From positions 806,001 to 870,000 of the forward strand of contig NZ_UWFA01000416.1 of the NCBI RefSeq assembly GCF_900601905.1: a stretch of 64,000 nt of DNA, given 5' to 3'. The notes under the pieces were generated by a model. The model was not told the DNA's origin. It worked only from the letters and a program-made list of their open reading frames with translations, and searched no databases. This DNA comes from Pseudomonas viridiflava. GTDB taxonomy: Bacteria; Pseudomonadota; Gammaproteobacteria; Pseudomonadales; Pseudomonadaceae. The position numbers and the translations under genes were made by a program. Shown in pieces: positions 42,246-51,208 of this stretch; the stretch's first letter is position 1; each line of letters opens with the position of its first letter.

Positions 42246-42950
42246 TTAATCTGGTTCAGCCAATACCTCGCTGATCCAGCGAATATGCACCGCAAGCGCC
42301 TGTCTTTTCGCTTGGGGTACGGTGTGTTGCGCGCGGGAAAGCTGGCTCAGCGTCTGCTGCCTCAGGCGCAGGATGCGCTGCCATTTGCGCAGAAACGCCG
42401 GGCCGCGGGCTTGCAGCAGCAAAGGCCCGAAGTACAACTCTTCAGCGCTGTAGATCACCGGTCCGGTGCGCTCGGCGACGATGATTTCGTAGTCGAAACG
42501 GTTCTCCCACAGGACTTCCTCGGCGACGATGCGGTAATGGTTGTCCATCAACCACTGGCGCAACGGCTGCTCCCCGCCATTAGGTTGCAGAATCAGCCGC
42601 TCAACCCCGCCCAGACATGACTTGCCGCTGTCGAGAATGTCACGGATGGTTTCGCCGCCCATGCCACAGACGCTGATCGCGGTAATCCCGTCATCAGGCT
42701 CTATCGCTGCCAGACCATTGGCCAGACGCACCCGGATCTGCTCGTCCAGCGCATGGTCGCGCACGGTGCGCTGTGCAGCCTGAAACGGCGTCGGCGCCCA
42801 CTCGCCTGCCACTGCGCAGCTGATCGCACCGCGCAACATCAGCGCCACCGGCAGGTAGGCATGATCGGAGCCGATATCCGCCAGTCGAGCACCGGCCGGC
42901 ACCTGCGCGGCGACGCGCTCCAGGCGCAGGGACAATGTCTGTTGATTCAC
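42246..42950 (-). CDS. trmK: tRNA (adenine-N1)-methyltransferase, TrmK family
   Basis: SAM-dependent methyltransferase of 234 residues, family COG2384, known from B. subtilis TrmK to make m1A22 in tRNA. SAM site ADIGSDHAYLPVAL near residue 22, NGLAAI, ISVCGMGGETIRDIL and LILQPNGGEQPLRQWL are all typical. GTG at 42950 gives the family N-terminus NQQTLSLRLERVA; a longer frame to 43034 is unrelated. Activity in Pseudomonas is by homology. Confidence 0.88.
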   Translation of the reverse strand: MNQQTLSLRLERVAAQVPAGARLADIGSDHAYLPVALMLRGAISCAVAGEWAPTPFQAAQRTVRDHALDEQIRVRLANGLAAIEPDDGITAISVCGMGGETIRDILDSGKSCLGGVERLILQPNGGEQPLRQWLMDNHYRIVAEEVLWENRFDYEIIVAERTGPVIYSAEELYFGPLLLQARGPAFLRKWQRILRLRQQTLSQLSRAQHTVPQAKRQALAVHIRWISEVLAEPD

Positions 42951-43090
42951 CTTCAGCCCTTTTTGACATTCACAACGTACAGCACTGGGGCTGGACCGGG
43001 GCGCGATTCTGTCGGGCAACGCCGGGCATTTCAACTTTATATGTCCGGGCTTACAGGTGAGCGCTTCGGCTCGCCCCCGACAAGCCCGAG

Positions 43091-43405
43091 CTATCGCCCT
43101 TCGCTCCCGCCAAGGGTTTCGCCCACAAACGCTTCATAAGTACGCAATGGATGGCCGATGATTGCCTGCAGACGTTCGACTGCGTCTTCGTCGGCCTGCA
43201 TGCCGTGAACCTGGATGCCCGCCATCATCAGGCGCATGTCGTAAGCCAGCCAGCCGGGCCCGAATGACGCCATCTGCGCCTCGAAAGCCGCCACGTCGTC
43301 ACCGCCATAGGCCACTTCGCGGCCCAGCGCCGCACTCCAGATTTTTGCCACCGAGAGCCCGGTCAAGACCTCTGGGCCGACCAGATCCAGCGTCACACGC
43401 AAGCA
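43091..43405 (-). pseudogene. NmrA-family oxidoreductase remnant, C-terminal half
   Basis: The minus strand encodes about 104 residues (LRVTLDLVGPEVLTGLSVAK, then YGGDDVAAFEAQM, ending HPLRTYEAFVGETLGG) that look like the C-terminal half of an NmrA-like NAD(P)-binding protein. No N-terminal Rossmann half precedes it on this strand. The adjacent segment 43428-43628 holds the middle of the same protein on the opposite strand. The stop at 43091 appears genuine. Confidence 0.7.
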
Positions 43406-43427
43406 ATCATCGCCTTGAACCTGGCAC

Positions 43428-43628
43428 GGCAAGCACACCGTCGAGCGCATGATCGAAAGCCTCGACATCCCGGCCACCATCCTGCGCCCTGTGTATTTCA
43501 TGCAGAACGAAGCCATGGTCCGGCAGACGATCAGTTCGGCAGGGGTGTCGCTGATCCATGCGCGGGACATTGCCGACGTGGCGGTGGCCGAATTGCTGCG
43601 TCGGGACAAAGCACCCGCTGCGTTGGCC
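43428..43628 (+). pseudogene. NmrA-family remnant, inverted middle segment
   Basis: The plus strand reads KHTVERMIESLDIPATILRP, then VYFMQNEAMVRQTI, SSAGVSLIHARDIADVAVAE and LLRRDKAPAAL. These are the middle parts of an NmrA-like protein, with about a dozen residues missing between RQTI and SSAG. It is inverted relative to the C-terminal remnant at 43091-43405. A single inversion of this 0.2-kb piece within a leftward gene, plus loss of the N-terminal part, explains the layout. Confidence 0.7.
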
Positions 43629-43736
43629 ACAATAATGACCGACAGCGAAATTGCAGCGCGAATCAGGCCCTGCACGCAGCGCAGGAAGTGGGGCGCAGCC
43701 TTGGCAGGCCCGGCATGACAGCTGGATTACCCGGCT

Positions 43737-44228
43737 TCAGGTCCGGTGTATGAGGATATCAAGCCCCTCGGCGGCGGCAGGCGCCTGAAAGTAACCGGTA
43801 ATCAAGTCAAACTCCGCGTCGGTAGCCGCAAAGTCATGCTCGGCACGCTCATTGCGCGCGTGCAGCCGGGCGCGGCAGAGGTCGTCATCCACGTCGAGAT
43901 AGTGCAAGCGATGCCCGACTTGCGCCGCCTGGGCCAGCCCAGCGAGCCATTGACGGTCGGCAGCGGTATTGCCCGGAAAGTCCATAACCACGCAGCAGCC
44001 GGATTCAAGCATATTGACGACCAGCGGCCCTACTACCTCGCGAATCCGGTGGGCCAGGCGCACGTAGTCGGCCACAGCCCTGATCTCTCCCGGATAGAGG
44101 CTTGCAAGCCAGCGATCTTCATTGAGCAGCACTGCCGAATGCTGCAACGCGAGTTCACCGGCCAGCGTCGACTTGCCAGAGGCGATCTTGCCGCACATCA
44201 GGTGCAGCTGCGGGACGGGCATGGGCAT
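43737..44228 (-). CDS. P-loop ATPase/kinase (AAA_33 type)
   Basis: Small zeta-like or AAA_33 kinase of 163 residues. Walker A is GKIASGKST near residue 14; LLNEDRW follows as a D/E-containing strand, then VVMDFPGNTAADRQWL and a LID-like CRARLHARN. Such proteins phosphorylate small molecules such as sugars or nucleotides; the substrate is unknown. ATG at 44228 has AAGGA 7 bases upstream. It lies 55 bases behind the galactose dehydrogenase gene on the same strand. Confidence 0.8.
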   Translation of the reverse strand: MPMPVPQLHLMCGKIASGKSTLAGELALQHSAVLLNEDRWLASLYPGEIRAVADYVRLAHRIREVVGPLVVNMLESGCCVVMDFPGNTAADRQWLAGLAQAAQVGHRLHYLDVDDDLCRARLHARNERAEHDFAATDAEFDLITGYFQAPAAAEGLDILIHRT

Positions 44229-44283
44229 GGGCAAGTCCTTCTTGTGGAACCGTGAACGGGCGCCTAGCCTGACAGGCTGACCG

Positions 44284-45210
44284 CTAATCGTAAAACGGCT
44301 CGACCGACGTCCGGCTGCCGACAAAGAAACTGTCCGCAACCAGGCGCAATGGCTGCACGTCCAGATCACTGGTGTTATCGCTGATCAACTGCTGGAAATG
44401 CCGGTACACCGCGGCGTACTCACCCTCCTCCGTCACGGCCTGGCGCACGCCGTCGATGCTCAGCAGTGCGCCGCCGTTGTCGAGGCGCAAGATGCCTTCG
44501 GCGCAGCGGATCTCGATGCTCCACAGTTCATCATGACCATGATCGAAATCGAACTCGGCGCGGACATTCAGCCCGTGCGCGTCGGCCATTTTGATGGACG
44601 CGGCAATCGGCGACTGGCAATTACCCGGCACGCGCAACTCGGCGGATTCGACGAACAGTGGTAACGGCAGCAGGTGAGTGACGATCGACAGGGCGTTGAT
44701 GCCGGGGTCGAACACACCCAGCCCGCCGGGCTGCCAGATCCAGGCCTGGCCGGGGTGCCATTTGCGCACGTCTTCTTTCCAGTCGATGTGCACGCTTTGC
44801 AGGGTTCGTGTGGCCAGCCAGTCCCGAGCGGCGGCAATGCCAGGCGCGTAACGCGAATGCCAGGCGAACAAACCACTCACCCCCTGCTCCGCAGCCAGGC
44901 TGATCAGCGCCATGGCTTCGCCGAGAGTGGCGCACGGCGGTTTCTCCACCAGCACCTGTTTGCCAGCAGCCAGCGCTTGCCGCACCAGCGCAAACCGCCC
45001 TTGTGGCGGGGTGCAAAAAGCAATGGCGTCCACTGCAAGGCCGCTGTCGAGCAGCTCGCTCAGTGATCGGTAGTTTTCCACGCCAGGGCAAGGTTGCCCC
45101 TGGGTCGCCACAGCCACCAGCTCAAACGCCGGGTTGGCCTGGATGGCGGGCACGTGCTGATCCTGGGCAATCTTGCCGTAGCCCACCAGACCGAGACGGA
45201 TTGGTTGCAT
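44284..45210 (-). CDS. D-galactose 1-dehydrogenase-like Gfo/Idh/MocA oxidoreductase
   Basis: NAD(P)-dependent sugar dehydrogenase of 308 residues. Rossmann GLVGYGKIAQDQHVPAI at the N-terminus, catalytic-region EKPP near 95, and KWHPGQAWIWQPGGLGVFDP with GINALSIVTHLLP, the pattern of Pseudomonas D-galactose/L-arabinose dehydrogenase. It would oxidise D-galactose to the lactone in the De Ley-Doudoroff route. Downstream pathway genes are not in the window. ATG follows AGGAGTT. Confidence 0.88.
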   Translation of the reverse strand: MQPIRLGLVGYGKIAQDQHVPAIQANPAFELVAVATQGQPCPGVENYRSLSELLDSGLAVDAIAFCTPPQGRFALVRQALAAGKQVLVEKPPCATLGEAMALISLAAEQGVSGLFAWHSRYAPGIAAARDWLATRTLQSVHIDWKEDVRKWHPGQAWIWQPGGLGVFDPGINALSIVTHLLPLPLFVESAELRVPGNCQSPIAASIKMADAHGLNVRAEFDFDHGHDELWSIEIRCAEGILRLDNGGALLSIDGVRQAVTEEGEYAAVYRHFQQLISDNTSDLDVQPLRLVADSFFVGSRTSVEPFYD

Positions 45211-45578
45211 CGATAACTCCTGGTTTTTGTGATTGTTGTGGAAAGCGATGCGGCAAGACTACGTTTGTAGCGCGGGGAAGTCATTACCCAAACACACGCG
45301 CCTCAGTCGGTGTTTTTGTGCGCTGGCCATTTTTTTTCACGTACCACGATACTCAATAAAAACGGGGACCACGGGCCTCACCATCGGCGTAAAAAGGGCT
45401 TGGCCTGCAGGTTAGAGCCCTCATTTGAATGACGTTTTTTCACAGTGGTCTACGCTCCAGTCAGTTCAGCACGCATCCGCTTCCCCTTAGTCAGGACGTC
45501 AAGGAGAGACTGTATGAGAGACCGAACCGAGGATTCTGACCGGGCCGTATCGCTGACCACCGTTGCTGTGGCTGGCGT
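45211..45578. other. Region between galactose dehydrogenase and pilX
   Basis: About 370 bases, AT-rich around 45290-45350, with homopolymer T-runs followed by CAC at 45330-45340 and 45435-45443. It should hold the divergent promoters of the galactose dehydrogenase and the pilX-pilY1 pair. A 30-codon frame at 45514-45606 with a strong ribosome site is annotated separately. Confidence 0.45.
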
Positions 45579-45606
45579 TTGGCGGCAGTTCCGGTCATTG
45601 CGTTGA
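45514..45606 (+). CDS. Possible 30-codon leader peptide or pilin remnant before pilX
   Basis: ATG at 45514 with AAGGAGAG 6 bases upstream, reading MRDRTEDSDRAVSLTTVAVA and ending RSLR, stop at 45604-45606. It ends 9 bases before the likely pilX ATG, which itself lacks a ribosome site. It may be a short leader that couples translation of pilX, or the remains of an upstream minor pilin (pilW ends in a similar TTV-containing tail in relatives). Tentative. Confidence 0.35.
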   Translation: MRDRTEDSDRAVSLTTVAVAGVWRQFRSLR

Positions 45607-45614
45607 CCTGTGCC

Positions 45615-46109
45615 ATGCAAAGATCCATGGCCCCTGCGTGCCTCAAACAACGCGGTATGGTGCTTGTGGTCAGCCTGGTCTTCCTGCTGCTGATCACGAC
45701 GCTGGGCGTTTCGTCGATGCAGAGTGCGACCCTGCAGGAAAAAATGTCCAGCAGCCTGAGCTTTCGCAATCAGTCCTTTCAAATGGCCGAGGCGGTGCTG
45801 CGTGCCGCAGAGAGCACGATATTGCCCTCGCTCAACTTGCCGGCGTGCGTCTACTGCCTGCCGCCGCCTGAATCCAGCAAAGTGACAGTCGGCGGAACCT
45901 TCAACGGTGCAGGCGCAAGTTCCGGGTTGCCGTGGATTGCGTGGGGCGGCGGGTTTTACCTGATCCAAAACCTGGGGCAGACCAAGACGCCGATTATCAT
46001 GCCGTCGGTCTGTTCAGCGGGCGCTACCGTCACGCTGTATCGAATCACCTCGGTCAGCAGTCAAGGCACCTCCACGACAGTCCTGGAGAGTGTTTATGGC
46101 ACCTGCTGA
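45615..46109 (+). CDS. pilX: Type IV minor pilin PilX-like
   Basis: Prepilin-like protein of 164 residues. A short basic leader ends at the cleavage motif KQRG, followed by the hydrophobic helix MVLVVSLVFLLLITTLGVSS and MQSATLQEKMSSSLSFRNQS, which match PilX. The C-terminal part has paired cysteines. The start is uncertain: ATG 45615 or 45627 are in frame, neither with a clear ribosome site. The 3' end overlaps pilY1 by 14 bases. PilX normally sits in a fimU-pilVWXY1E cluster; none of the other genes is here. Confidence 0.85.
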   Translation: MQRSMAPACLKQRGMVLVVSLVFLLLITTLGVSSMQSATLQEKMSSSLSFRNQSFQMAEAVLRAAESTILPSLNLPACVYCLPPPESSKVTVGGTFNGAGASSGLPWIAWGGGFYLIQNLGQTKTPIIMPSVCSAGATVTLYRITSVSSQGTSTTVLESVYGTC

Positions 46110-49100
46110 ATTGTCCATCAAGCCATCTGCCAAAACCCTGCGCGGTCTCGCAAAGTACCTGTGCGGCGCGCTGTTGGCGCTGTATATCACCGCACCGGCG
46201 TATGCGTTCACTCCCGCACCCGCGCCCCCGTTGAATTCATCCGTGGTGCCACCCAACGTGATGTTGCAGATCAGCAATTCGCTGAACATGTACAACATCA
46301 TTACTTCGGCCAGCTTCGATGCGACGGTGACTAATCGCACCGCCGTTAGCTATGCCTCTACCTGTATTGGCTTTCTGGGCATCGTTATTCCTTGCCTGCT
46401 GCCAACGCCCCTCTCTGGAACCAGCACCGTATCGATCAGAGAACTGTCGGCGCTGAGTATTCTCGGGCTGTCGGTGAATTGCCTGGTGGGTGGCGTGCCG
46501 ATCTTCAAAAGGGGCCTTCAGTACTGCATGAGGCTGCCCGACCCGGAAGGGAACGGGCTGACCCGTTACACCGGCGACTATCTGTCCTGGCTGGTCGATA
46601 CCTACGGCGCCAGCGGCGGCTTGATTGACCTGACTCAAGGGCAGATTCCCGATGACTACCGAATGGGCGCCGCCAAGTCAGCGGCGACGACGGCGATTGA
46701 CCGCAACCCTGACCTGCGTATCGGGCTTGCCACCTATAACAGCGCAGCGAGCGCGGCGGCAGGGCCTGGCGGCAGAATCGTCAGCACTGTACTGGATTTG
46801 AAGAAAGTCGATAAAACCCGCTATCAGACCACCGAGGTTACGCAGGACCAGGCAACGGCCAACGCCACGGCGTTGAAAAATGCCATAGGGGCGCTGGTGC
46901 CGTCGGCCAACTCGCCCGTGGCCGGCACTTACTATGAAGTCAGCCGTTATTTTCGCGGCCTCAGACCCTTCTACAATGCTGCGCCCACCCGCTACACCAG
47001 CCCTATTCAGTATCGCTGCCAGAAAAACTACGGCGTCGTGATCACCGATGGTTTACCGACATTTGATCGGGTTTTCCCCGGCAGCGGTGCCGATGCCGAT
47101 GTGACCAACACTGGCCGCTCGCTGCCCAATTGGGACCTGAACGCCGTAAACGATGGCAGCAATATCAACGGCGACGCCGAAGGCAATACGCTTTTTCTGG
47201 ATGACATGGCGAAGTTTGCCTTCGACATCGACATGCGCAAGGCGACTGACGGCACTGATCTGGCCCTCAAGAGCTGGGATGACACCAACTTCGCCCAGCA
47301 GAACATGAACACCTACACCCTGGGTTTTATCGCTGGCAACCAGATGCTGATCGACGCGGCAGACGCCAATCATGGCCGTGGCAAGTATTACCCAAGCAGC
47401 GACCGGACCAGCCTGACCGGATCATTGCAACTGGTACTCAGCGAGATCGCCGCGCTCTACGCCAAAAACGGCACGGGCCCCACGCTCTTCTCCGGCCTTG
47501 GCGGTGGCGCAGCGAACTCGTCGACGCTCACCACCGGCGCGCGTTTCTATCAATCTTTTTACGACACCAGCGATTGGCGCGGTGCAATCAGCGCGTTTGA
47601 TATCGACCCCGCGACCGGCGCCCTCAGTGCTGCGAAATGGTCCACCGACACGACCGTGGTCGCAGGCGCGACGGCGCCGATTTTCGAGTCCTGGAGCACC
47701 GGCACCACGCCCGCGAGAATCCCCCTCAACTACAGCAATTTCGCCACCGCGCAGCAGGCCACCCTGAACAGCGGCCTGCCCACGGGGGTCAGTGGTGCGC
47801 AATTGATTGCCTGGACCATGGGCACCGCCAACCCCGCCCTGCGCGCGCGTACCCGGCTGCTGGGCGACATCATCAGCTCGCCGCTGATTGCCGTGAACCC
47901 GACCGACAAGACGTCGGCGGATATCGCAGGCAATACCAGTTACAGCAACTTCGTCACTGCCAAGGCGGCAGGCATGACGCCCAGTGTGCTGGTCAATGCC
48001 AATGACGGCTTCTTCAACGTCCTCAATGCTGACGGCACCCGTCGTTACGCCTATATGCCATCCACGGCGCTGCCCGCCCTGGCAACCATTGCAACGCCCG
48101 GTTATGGCACCGGCATTCATAAATTCACCGTGGATGGCCCGCTGGCAGTGTTTGATGCGCAACAGGGCACGTCCTGGCGAACCATCGCGTTTGGCGGCGT
48201 CGGCGCGGGCGGCAAGGCTTACTTTGCAATCAAGCTCTATGAAAGCAACAACACCCCGGTCGCGCTCTGGGAGGTCAAGGCGCCTGACGTGTCGACACCT
48301 GCCAACCCGTTCAATAACCTGGGTTATGCCTACTCAAAGCCAGAAGTAGCGCGCATGGCCGATGGCACCAGCATTGTCGTGCTCGGCAATGGCTATGACA
48401 GTTTCACCAAACGTGCCTCACTGTTTGTACTCAACGCCAACACCGGCGCGCTGATCAAAGAGATCCAGACGCCGATGCTGACCGGTGACGACGACAATGG
48501 CCTGTCCTCGGTCAAGTTGAAGGTCAACTCGCAAAACGTGGTGCAGGCGGCCTACGCCGGGGACCTCAAAGGCCGTCTGTGGAAATTCGACATGAGCAGC
48601 GCCGCAGCCACCGGCTGGGGCGTGGCGTTTGGCGGCACCAAACCCTTGTTCACCACGCCAGGCGGTGCCGCACAACCCATCACCGCCCAACCATTGCTGC
48701 TCGATCACCCGCTAAACGGCAAGATGGTCTATGTCGGCACCGGCAAATTCATGGAAACCAGTGACAAGACTTCAATTGCCCAGCAAGGGTTCTATGCGAT
48801 CTGGGACGCAGACGCCGGAGCGGGCGGTATCACGGTAAACGACCTGGTCGCCCAGACCATCGACAGCGGCAGCGTGACCGGCCTGAACGGCAACTCTTAC
48901 TACACCTCTTCGAGTAATGATGTGAATTGGACCAACAAAAGGGGCTGGTACATCTCGCTGGCGACGGATGATCCGTTTCTGGGCGAGCGGGTTCTCTTCC
49001 CGGCACAGGCCACCCGTGGGCGCATCACCTTCACCACGGCGGCTGCCAATTCCCAGGACCCGTGCGCCAGCGCCGGAACCGGCACCGGGCGGTTGTTTGA

Positions 49101-49356
49101 ACTGGATGCGGCCAAGGGCGGGATGCTTAATTACCAAGTGCTCGATACCACAGGCGATTCGAAGATCAGCGCTGCCGACGCCAGGGTCTCTGCGGTGGCA
49201 TTTCTGGACGGTATCCCGACCTATTTCCCGATCCTGACCGGCGCCGGTACAAATCCGGACGTGAAGTACTCGGTGCGGACCTCAACCGCTGTTGCGCCGA
49301 CCCCGGAGGCAGGGGGTGGCGGATCGCAGCGCATCATGTGGCGGCAGGTTCAGTAG
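46096..49356 (+). CDS. pilY1: PilY1-like type IV pilus adhesin/assembly protein
   Basis: Secreted adhesin of 1086 residues from ATG 46096, which has GGAGAG 7 bases upstream (a GTG at 46090 is less likely). Signal peptide about 12-40 (LCGALLALYITAPAYA). The N-terminal region occupies the place of the VWA domain, but the metal-site strand reads MLQISNSLNMYN instead of the usual DxSxS type. The C-terminal beta-propeller is typical: GDIISSPLIAVNP, VLVNANDGFFNVLNADGT, VVLGNGYDS, AYAGDLKGRLWKFDM, VYVGTGKFME. A calcium-loop-like DTTGDSKISAAD lies near 1022. It helps pilus extension and surface sensing in relatives. Confidence 0.9.
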   Translation: MAPAELSIKPSAKTLRGLAKYLCGALLALYITAPAYAFTPAPAPPLNSSVVPPNVMLQISNSLNMYNIITSASFDATVTNRTAVSYASTCIGFLGIVIPCLLPTPLSGTSTVSIRELSALSILGLSVNCLVGGVPIFKRGLQYCMRLPDPEGNGLTRYTGDYLSWLVDTYGASGGLIDLTQGQIPDDYRMGAAKSAATTAIDRNPDLRIGLATYNSAASAAAGPGGRIVSTVLDLKKVDKTRYQTTEVTQDQATANATALKNAIGALVPSANSPVAGTYYEVSRYFRGLRPFYNAAPTRYTSPIQYRCQKNYGVVITDGLPTFDRVFPGSGADADVTNTGRSLPNWDLNAVNDGSNINGDAEGNTLFLDDMAKFAFDIDMRKATDGTDLALKSWDDTNFAQQNMNTYTLGFIAGNQMLIDAADANHGRGKYYPSSDRTSLTGSLQLVLSEIAALYAKNGTGPTLFSGLGGGAANSSTLTTGARFYQSFYDTSDWRGAISAFDIDPATGALSAAKWSTDTTVVAGATAPIFESWSTGTTPARIPLNYSNFATAQQATLNSGLPTGVSGAQLIAWTMGTANPALRARTRLLGDIISSPLIAVNPTDKTSADIAGNTSYSNFVTAKAAGMTPSVLVNANDGFFNVLNADGTRRYAYMPSTALPALATIATPGYGTGIHKFTVDGPLAVFDAQQGTSWRTIAFGGVGAGGKAYFAIKLYESNNTPVALWEVKAPDVSTPANPFNNLGYAYSKPEVARMADGTSIVVLGNGYDSFTKRASLFVLNANTGALIKEIQTPMLTGDDDNGLSSVKLKVNSQNVVQAAYAGDLKGRLWKFDMSSAAATGWGVAFGGTKPLFTTPGGAAQPITAQPLLLDHPLNGKMVYVGTGKFMETSDKTSIAQQGFYAIWDADAGAGGITVNDLVAQTIDSGSVTGLNGNSYYTSSSNDVNWTNKRGWYISLATDDPFLGERVLFPAQATRGRITFTTAAANSQDPCASAGTGTGRLFELDAAKGGMLNYQVLDTTGDSKISAADARVSAVAFLDGIPTYFPILTGAGTNPDVKYSVRTSTAVAPTPEAGGGGSQRIMWRQVQ

Positions 49357-50599
49357 CCAAGGCGCGCAAGGCGTCAACCAGCTCCGTAGAGGCTCTGTAC
49401 AGCGGGACGTAACCGCGCATCAGGATTTGCGCATTGCGCCGATACGCGGCGGCCCGGATATCGATGCTGTCGGCCTGGGTCTTAACGCTGACGGTGGTAT
49501 CGAGTTTGCCCGCCGGATTTTCGATACTCACTTCGATATCCGAAAAGGAAGCCGTCGGGCTGCTCACCCCGACGGCCCGTTGATGGGCAACCGAACCGGC
49601 CAGCAGGCACGCAGCCGCAAGGCAGCACCCCCCGGAGACCGCCATGGACGCATGCCCGGTCTGCGGCGTGAAATAGCGCACGGCAATATGCCCGCCATGC
49701 CGCGGGGCGCCAACGATACAGACTTTGGGAATGGTCTCGCTGCGCTCCAGATCGGCAAGGCTCATGAGCTGGCCGTCCCGGCGACGCAGTTGCATCTTGA
49801 GGCCCGCCTCGATCCAGACCTGCCGCAACTGCTTCATGAACACCGGATCGGCTTCCAGCTCGGAAATCGCTTCGTGGCCGGTCTTGCCAAAGCTGGCAGC
49901 GTCGGCGATGACCATGGGCACCGCGACGTCGACGCACGAGACCGCGTGCCCGGCGATGATATCCACGACCTGGCCGGTGGGTAACAGCGTCCCGGTCTTG
50001 TTACCCACCGGGGACTGTAGAAACAGATCTACGCTGGGAAAGGCGCCGGACACGCCGGGAATCTCGGCGTTCACGAAACGCCCGTTGGCATCCCGAGCCA
50101 TGCGCCCGACCGTGAGCACGCCGGTGTTGGTGTTTCTGATTTCGATATCAAAGCTGCCGATCGCGGGAGCCTCGATCAGCCCGGTGTCCAGGGCCCACAG
50201 CGGTAGCGCCGAGGACATATTCCCGCAGTTCACGCTCCAGTCTATTTCGCCGTGATCACTGGCCAGCTGAGCGAGCGTACTGACGAGATGACGGCCCGCA
50301 GGCCCCTCTTCGAGCCGTGCCAAAAACACCTTGTTGCTGGTCGCCGGACCCCGGCCCAGGCCGGTTATCTGCCGATTGCCGGGCTGCTGCCCCACCAGCG
50401 GCACTCCCATGAGATGACGCAACAGTTCGGCCTTGAGGCCTTCGTCCTGGGGCAGCAGCGGCTCCCAGATCACCACGCCGGTGGAGGTGCCACCGCGCAT
50501 GTAATGCACCGGAATCTCGATTACGCCGCCCTGCAAGCGACCGCGCAATCCATTGGGTTCGGTCCGCTGCCGAGGGGATTTCCGGGGGGATTGAGACAT
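49334..50599 (-). CDS. PrpF-like 2-methylaconitate/oxalomesaconate isomerase family protein
   Basis: Isomerase of the PrpF (DUF453) fold, 421 residues. Conserved parts: IPVHYMRGGTSTGVVIWEPLL at the N-terminus (active-site region), GRGPATSNKVFLA, IDWSVNCGNMSSALPL (catalytic Cys) and IVGAPRHGGHIAVRYFTPQTGH. Members isomerise 2-methylaconitate or tautomerise 4-oxalomesaconate. Neither prp nor gallate genes are adjacent, so the substrate is open. ATG at 50599 has AAGGAG 6 bases upstream. Its 3' end overlaps the convergent pilY1 by 23 bases. Confidence 0.87.
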   Translation of the reverse strand: MSQSPRKSPRQRTEPNGLRGRLQGGVIEIPVHYMRGGTSTGVVIWEPLLPQDEGLKAELLRHLMGVPLVGQQPGNRQITGLGRGPATSNKVFLARLEEGPAGRHLVSTLAQLASDHGEIDWSVNCGNMSSALPLWALDTGLIEAPAIGSFDIEIRNTNTGVLTVGRMARDANGRFVNAEIPGVSGAFPSVDLFLQSPVGNKTGTLLPTGQVVDIIAGHAVSCVDVAVPMVIADAASFGKTGHEAISELEADPVFMKQLRQVWIEAGLKMQLRRRDGQLMSLADLERSETIPKVCIVGAPRHGGHIAVRYFTPQTGHASMAVSGGCCLAAACLLAGSVAHQRAVGVSSPTASFSDIEVSIENPAGKLDTTVSVKTQADSIDIRAAAYRRNAQILMRGYVPLYRASTELVDALRALATEPAAT

Positions 50600-50699
50600 G
50601 CTGACTCCTTGATAATCCGCAGCTGTAGAAGCCACCGCCCGTGGCCTTCAAGCGCTGACGCAGTTACGATCAAACACCCCCGCGCAAGGAAGTGCCCCG

Positions 50700-51170
50700 A
50701 TGAAATCGATGATCCGCGAAGCAACCCCTGAAGACGCAGCGCGCATCAGCACGATCATAATCGCCGCCCTGCGCGAAACCAATGCCCTGGATTACCCGGC
50801 AGAAGTCATTGCCCAAGTGGAACAGAGCTTTTCCCCTGCCGCAGTGCTGGGTTACCTCGTGCAGCGCCAGGTTTTCGTGGCGACCTTGGAGGATCGGCTC
50901 GTGGCCACCGCGAGCCTTGATCGCGACACCGTGCGCAGCGTCTTCGTCCACCCCAGCAGCCAGGGAACAGGCGTGGGACGCCAACTGATGCAACGCATCG
51001 AGTGGGTGGCCGTTCAGGGTAGTGTTCAGTTGTTGCGCGTTCCGTCCTCGGTCACGGCGCAGGGCTTTTATTCAGCACTGGGATTCGTAGCGGTTCGGGA
51101 AGCTTTTCATGGCGCCGAACGCACGATCATCATGGAAAAGCGCCTGATTGAGGCCTGCGCAGGCCCGTGA
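50700..51170 (+). CDS. GNAT-family N-acetyltransferase
   Basis: Acetyltransferase of 156 residues. N-terminal IREATPEDAARISTIIIAAL, strand-4 SVFVHPSSQGTGVGRQLMQ with the acetyl-CoA pyrophosphate loop, and the C-terminal TAQGFYSALGFVAVREAFHG are typical. Substrate unknown. Start ATG at 50700 behind AAGGAAG-like purines. Divergent from the PrpF-like gene, 100 bases apart. Confidence 0.9.
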   Translation: MKSMIREATPEDAARISTIIIAALRETNALDYPAEVIAQVEQSFSPAAVLGYLVQRQVFVATLEDRLVATASLDRDTVRSVFVHPSSQGTGVGRQLMQRIEWVAVQGSVQLLRVPSSVTAQGFYSALGFVAVREAFHGAERTIIMEKRLIEACAGP

Positions 51171-51208
51171 ACAGTGAGCTGTGAATTCGCAAGCTAGCTC
51201 TTTCCCTC

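Noticed and set aside
45330..45443. Further TTTTTCAC cores upstream of pilX as ColR sites
   Set aside because: They sit in T-homopolymers, flanking bases do not fit the recalled consensus, and the same 8-mer occurs inside genes near 10389 and 31838.
45450..45968. 172-codon minus-strand frame over pilX
   Set aside because: Antisense to a clear prepilin helix; no family or ribosome site.
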